Shown here: positions 6,747-8,230 of the stretch, one piece after another
How the letters are laid out: the number at the start of each line of letters is the position of its first letter
Numbering within the stretch: the stretch's first letter is position 1
Assembly: GCA_965651815.1 (NCBI GenBank)
Contig: CBFGTJ010000142.1
Span: 1-8,230, forward strand
DNA length: 8,230 nt
Direction: 5' to 3'
DNA from: CBFGTJ01 sp965651815
Lineage (GTDB): Bacteria > Actinomycetota > Acidimicrobiia > Acidimicrobiales > Microtrichaceae
The notes under the pieces: model-generated
Told to the model about the DNA's origin: nothing
Database searches by the model: none
What the model saw: only the letters and a program-made list of their open reading frames with translations
Made by a program: the position numbers and the translations under genes

Positions 6747-7298
6747 ATGGAACAGCTCACCGAGGAACAGCTCGACGAACCGACCGACGACACGAGCGGC
6801 GAGGCGGGTGCGCCGGCAGCGGCCACGCGGCTCGTGCGCTGGGAGGACTTCGAGGGCGCCGAGCCGGAGCTCGCCGCCGCGGTGCGGGCGCGCTTCGAGG
6901 CGTTCCGCCACCACGTGCTCGCGACGCTCCGGCGCGACGGCGCGCCGCGGGTGGCCGGCACCGAGGTGGCGATCCACCACGGGGACCTCACGATCGGTTC
7001 CATGTGGCGGTCCGCGAAGGCGCTCGACCTCCTGCGCGACGGCCGCTACGCGCTGCACTCGAACCCCGGTGACGGCTCGATGGAGGGCGGCGACTCGAAG
7101 GTGGCCGGGGTCGCGGTCGAGATGACCGGCGCGGCGCGCGACCGCTACGTCGAGGAGGTCGACCCACCCACGCCGTTCCACCTCTTCCGGCTCGACGTCG
7201 CGCAGGTGGTGCACTCGACGATCCACCCCGACGGCGATCGCATGGTGATCCACTCCTGGCGGCCCGGTCGGGGCGTGACCAGGGTCGAGCGGCGCTAG
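6747..7298 (+). CDS. Pyridoxamine 5'-phosphate oxidase-like (split-barrel flavin/F420-binding) protein
   Basis: This 183-residue protein matches the PPOX-like split-barrel fold. The core begins at FRHHVLATLRRDGAPRVAGTEV (53-74), the usual first strands carrying 'ATLRxDGxPR', then DLTIGSMWRSAKALDLLRDGRYALHS (80-105), the strand and helix that line the flavin phosphate site. Members bind FMN or F420 and include oxidoreductases and haem-degrading proteins; the substrate here cannot be assigned. The first 40 residues are an acidic, low-complexity extension. The ATG at 6747 (MEQLTEEQ) is preferred; an in-frame GTG at 6738 would add three residues, and GTGGGA just before the ATG is only a weak Shine-Dalgarno. 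It is divergent from the WYL regulator and converges with the PIN toxin gene. Confidence 0.85.
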   Translation: MEQLTEEQLDEPTDDTSGEAGAPAAATRLVRWEDFEGAEPELAAAVRARFEAFRHHVLATLRRDGAPRVAGTEVAIHHGDLTIGSMWRSAKALDLLRDGRYALHSNPGDGSMEGGDSKVAGVAVEMTGAARDRYVEEVDPPTPFHLFRLDVAQVVHSTIHPDGDRMVIHSWRPGRGVTRVERR

Positions 7299-7314
7299 GT
7301 GGACGGGGGCCGCC

Positions 7315-7331
7315 AGCGCCCGCCCGGCGCT
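7315..7331. terminator. Hairpin between convergent PPOX-like and PIN genes
   Basis: AGCGCC (7315-7320) and GGCGCT (7326-7331) pair around a 5-base loop in the 43-base gap between two convergent stops. Position suggests a shared bidirectional terminator; no T-tract follows on either strand. Confidence 0.4.
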
Positions 7332-7341
7332 CCCGGACAGT

Positions 7342-7755
7342 TCAGTCGGTGTCGGTGCTGACGACCTCGTAGCCGAGCGCCAGGGCGACGGGGATCTGGC
7401 CGGGGTCGAAGGTCACGAACGTGAGCGGGCGCGGGAGGCGGTCCGCCGCCGCGAGGTGGATCGCGTCGACCGTGCGCACCGGCTGGGTCCTGCCCAGCTC
7501 GGCCGCACGGTCGAGGCAGAGCTGGTCGACGGGCACGACGTGGACGCGCTCCCAGTCGTCGCGCAGCGCCCGGCGCAGCTCGTCGGTCCGCGCCGGGTCG
7601 TCGCCCAGGCGGTCCACCAGCATGAGCGCCTCGGAGAGCGCCAGCGCGCTCGCGCACCAGTCCGGGTCCCTGCCCATCGCGTCGAGCACCACCGGTCGCG
7701 CCGGCCCGTCGAGGAAGCGGCCGAGCAGCGCGGTGGTGTCGAGGAAGAGGGTCAC
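7342..7755 (-). CDS. PIN-domain toxin ribonuclease (VapC-like)
   Basis: This 137-residue protein has the PIN nuclease acidic set: Asp6 in LFLDTTALL, Glu43 in LSEAL, Asp97 in RTVDAIHLAAA, and Asp117 in TFDPG. Such toxins are Mg-dependent RNases that cut specific tRNA or rRNA sites and are neutralised by an adjacent antitoxin. The open frame continues upstream into the antitoxin gene; I chose GTG at 7755 because it puts Asp6 where PIN proteins begin (T-L-F-L-D) and lies 16 bases after the antitoxin stop. No clear Shine-Dalgarno precedes it; translation may be coupled to the antitoxin. Length is typical (125-140). The catalytic residues all appear intact, so it is likely active. Confidence 0.9.
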   Translation of the reverse strand: MTLFLDTTALLGRFLDGPARPVVLDAMGRDPDWCASALALSEALMLVDRLGDDPARTDELRRALRDDWERVHVVPVDQLCLDRAAELGRTQPVRTVDAIHLAAADRLPRPLTFVTFDPGQIPVALALGYEVVSTDTD

Positions 7756-7771
7756 GGCCCGGGCGCGCGGG

Positions 7772-8050
7772 TCATCTGCCGCGCACCTCGCGCACGAGAC
7801 GGTCCAACCGCGTGCCGGCCCACATCGGCATGACGAAGTCCGGGTCGGGGCGGTCGTGGCGCCGGGCGAGGACCACCTGGCCCCGGGCGGCGAGGTCCTC
7901 GAGGGTGAGCCGGCCGTCGACCGGTTCGAGCGGGCCGAGCTGCGCCACGGGCCGCCCGTCGACGGTGACCACGATGCGCTCGCCGGACTCCGCCCGGCGG
8001 AGCACCGCGGACACGTCCCTGCGGAGGTCCCGCACGCCGATCCGTTCCAC
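7772..8050 (-). CDS. Phd/YefM-type antitoxin partner of the PIN toxin
   Basis: This 92-residue protein begins with the Phd/YefM DNA-binding fold: ERIGVRDLRRDVSAVLRRAESGERIVVTVDGRPVAQLGPL (2-41), where the RDLR...VL..A..GE..VVT..GRPVA.L pattern is diagnostic. Residues 42-92 form the toxin-wrapping tail, with the acidic/aromatic segment DPDFVMPMW (69-77). It should bind and inhibit the PIN toxin and, with it, repress its own promoter. GTG at 8050 gives the usual start; the open frame upstream is not conserved. No good Shine-Dalgarno is present; TAGCCT (-10 hexamer type TANNNT, plus-strand 8058-8063) ends 7 bases before the GTG, allowing a leaderless transcript. Genes of this pair are often labelled VapB, but the fold is Phd/YefM, not AbrB or RHH. 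Confidence 0.9.
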   Translation of the reverse strand: MERIGVRDLRRDVSAVLRRAESGERIVVTVDGRPVAQLGPLEPVDGRLTLEDLAARGQVVLARRHDRPDPDFVMPMWAGTRLDRLVREVRGR

Positions 8051-8066
8051 CTCGCCGAGGCTACCG

Positions 8067-8080
8067 GCACCGTCCGGTGC
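8067..8080. promoter_or_regulatory. Small inverted repeat flanking the paired TGTACA operator
   Basis: GCACCG (8067-8072) and CGGTGC (8075-8080) are perfect 6-bp arms separated by TC. It abuts the larger palindrome, sharing its first two bases, on the side of the antitoxin start. It may be an accessory operator half or chance. Confidence 0.35.
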
Positions 8081-8104
8081 AGGTGTACACCCGTGTACAC
8101 CTGC
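8079..8104. promoter_or_regulatory. 26-bp palindrome with two TGTACA-core sites, likely toxin-antitoxin operator
   Basis: Arms GCAGGTGTACAC (8079-8090) and GTGTACACCTGC (8093-8104) match perfectly around CC. Inside are two copies of GTGTACAC (8083-8090, 8093-8100), each itself palindromic, with centres 10 bp apart. Paired palindromes with a TGTACA core are the known operator type of the YefM-YoeB system, whose antitoxin belongs to the same family as the one encoded here. The element lies 28 bases upstream of the antitoxin GTG and 72 bases upstream of the acyl-CoA dehydrogenase start, so antitoxin control is the simpler reading. Confidence 0.75.
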
Positions 8105-8176
8105 CGACTCGTGCGGGGTTCCGGGACGAAGTAGACAATCCCGCAGCAGAGGCACCGAGACCCACAGGGGGACCAC

Positions 8177-8230
8177 GTGAACTTCGCCTTCAGCGAGGAC
8201 CAGGAAGCGCTGCGGAAGGTCGTCAAGGAC
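8177..8230 (+). CDS. Acyl-CoA dehydrogenase, N-terminal fragment (runs off the window)
   Basis: GTG at 8177 with AGGGGGA four bases upstream opens a frame that stays open for 18 codons to the window edge. The product begins MNFAFSEDQEALRKVVKD, the characteristic N-terminal helix of acyl-CoA dehydrogenases (F-x-x-x-E-x-Q-x-x-L-R). Such FAD enzymes catalyse the first step of beta-oxidation or related acyl-CoA oxidations. Substrate class cannot be inferred from this fragment. It is divergent from the toxin-antitoxin operon, sharing the 126-base gap 8051-8176. Confidence 0.78.
   Translation, partial: MNFAFSEDQEALRKVVKD

Noticed and set aside
7342..8104. Toxin-antitoxin pair as part of a mobile or defence island
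   Set aside because: No integrase, transposase, attachment repeat or composition shift is seen; flanking genes look like ordinary chromosomal genes.
8122..8143. CGGGA-N12-TCCCG inverted repeat upstream of the acyl-CoA dehydrogenase
   Set aside because: Only 5-bp arms with a 12-base spacer in GC-rich DNA; too easily chance, although it lies near a possible -10 (GACAAT, 8134-8139).

Overview
The window is very GC-rich with short intergenic gaps, frequent GTG starts, a SufU-type (not IscU-type) Fe-S scaffold, a WYL-domain regulator and a Phd/PIN toxin-antitoxin pair. Together these suggest a high-GC Gram-positive actinobacterium. An Acidimicrobiia-like lineage is possible, but the sequence alone does not prove the class. 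No rRNA, tRNA, CRISPR array or insertion sequence is visible, and no gap without a gene is longer than about 170 bases.

Layout, left to right. (1) The last 20 codons of an upstream gene, possibly a pterin-4a-carbinolamine dehydratase. (2) A gap with a 19-bp tandem repeat, then a secreted lipoprotein of the endonuclease/exonuclease/phosphatase fold, related to sphingomyelinases (162-1163). (3) A strong hairpin and an 18-bp tandem duplication between convergent genes. (4) A minus-strand Fe-S assembly operon sufC-sufS-sufU (3906 down to 1258) that lacks sufB, sufD and a regulator at its head. (5) A 170-bp divergent control region with a perfect 10-bp inverted repeat over the likely sufC promoter, then a plus-strand TauE/SafE-type transporter (4077-4997). 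(6) On the minus strand, a metallo-beta-lactamase-fold hydrolase (5645-5028), preceded by a WYL/HTH regulator (6683-5703). (7) Divergent from the regulator, a pyridoxamine-phosphate-oxidase-like flavin/F420 protein (6747-7298), with a CTGACA-N5-TGTCAG operator candidate between them. (8) A minus-strand Phd/YefM antitoxin and PIN toxin pair (8050-7342), preceded by a pair of TGTACA-core palindromes. (9) The start of an acyl-CoA dehydrogenase gene running off the right edge.

How the genes work together. SufS takes sulfur from cysteine, SufU accepts and relays it, and SufC is the ATPase of the SufBCD scaffold. The adjacent divergent TauE/SafE protein may export a sulfur oxyanion, which would make 1258-4997 a small sulfur-handling neighbourhood. 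The WYL regulator probably controls the divergent PPOX-like gene, itself, and perhaps the downstream hydrolase. The toxin-antitoxin pair is probably autoregulated through the paired palindromes.

The most interesting signals are the regulatory palindromes at 3919-3944, 6706-6722 and 8079-8104. Several minus-strand genes at divergent promoters also lack a Shine-Dalgarno site and have a -10-like hexamer 6-9 bases before the start codon, suggesting leaderless transcripts. I see no wholly new multi-gene system here.
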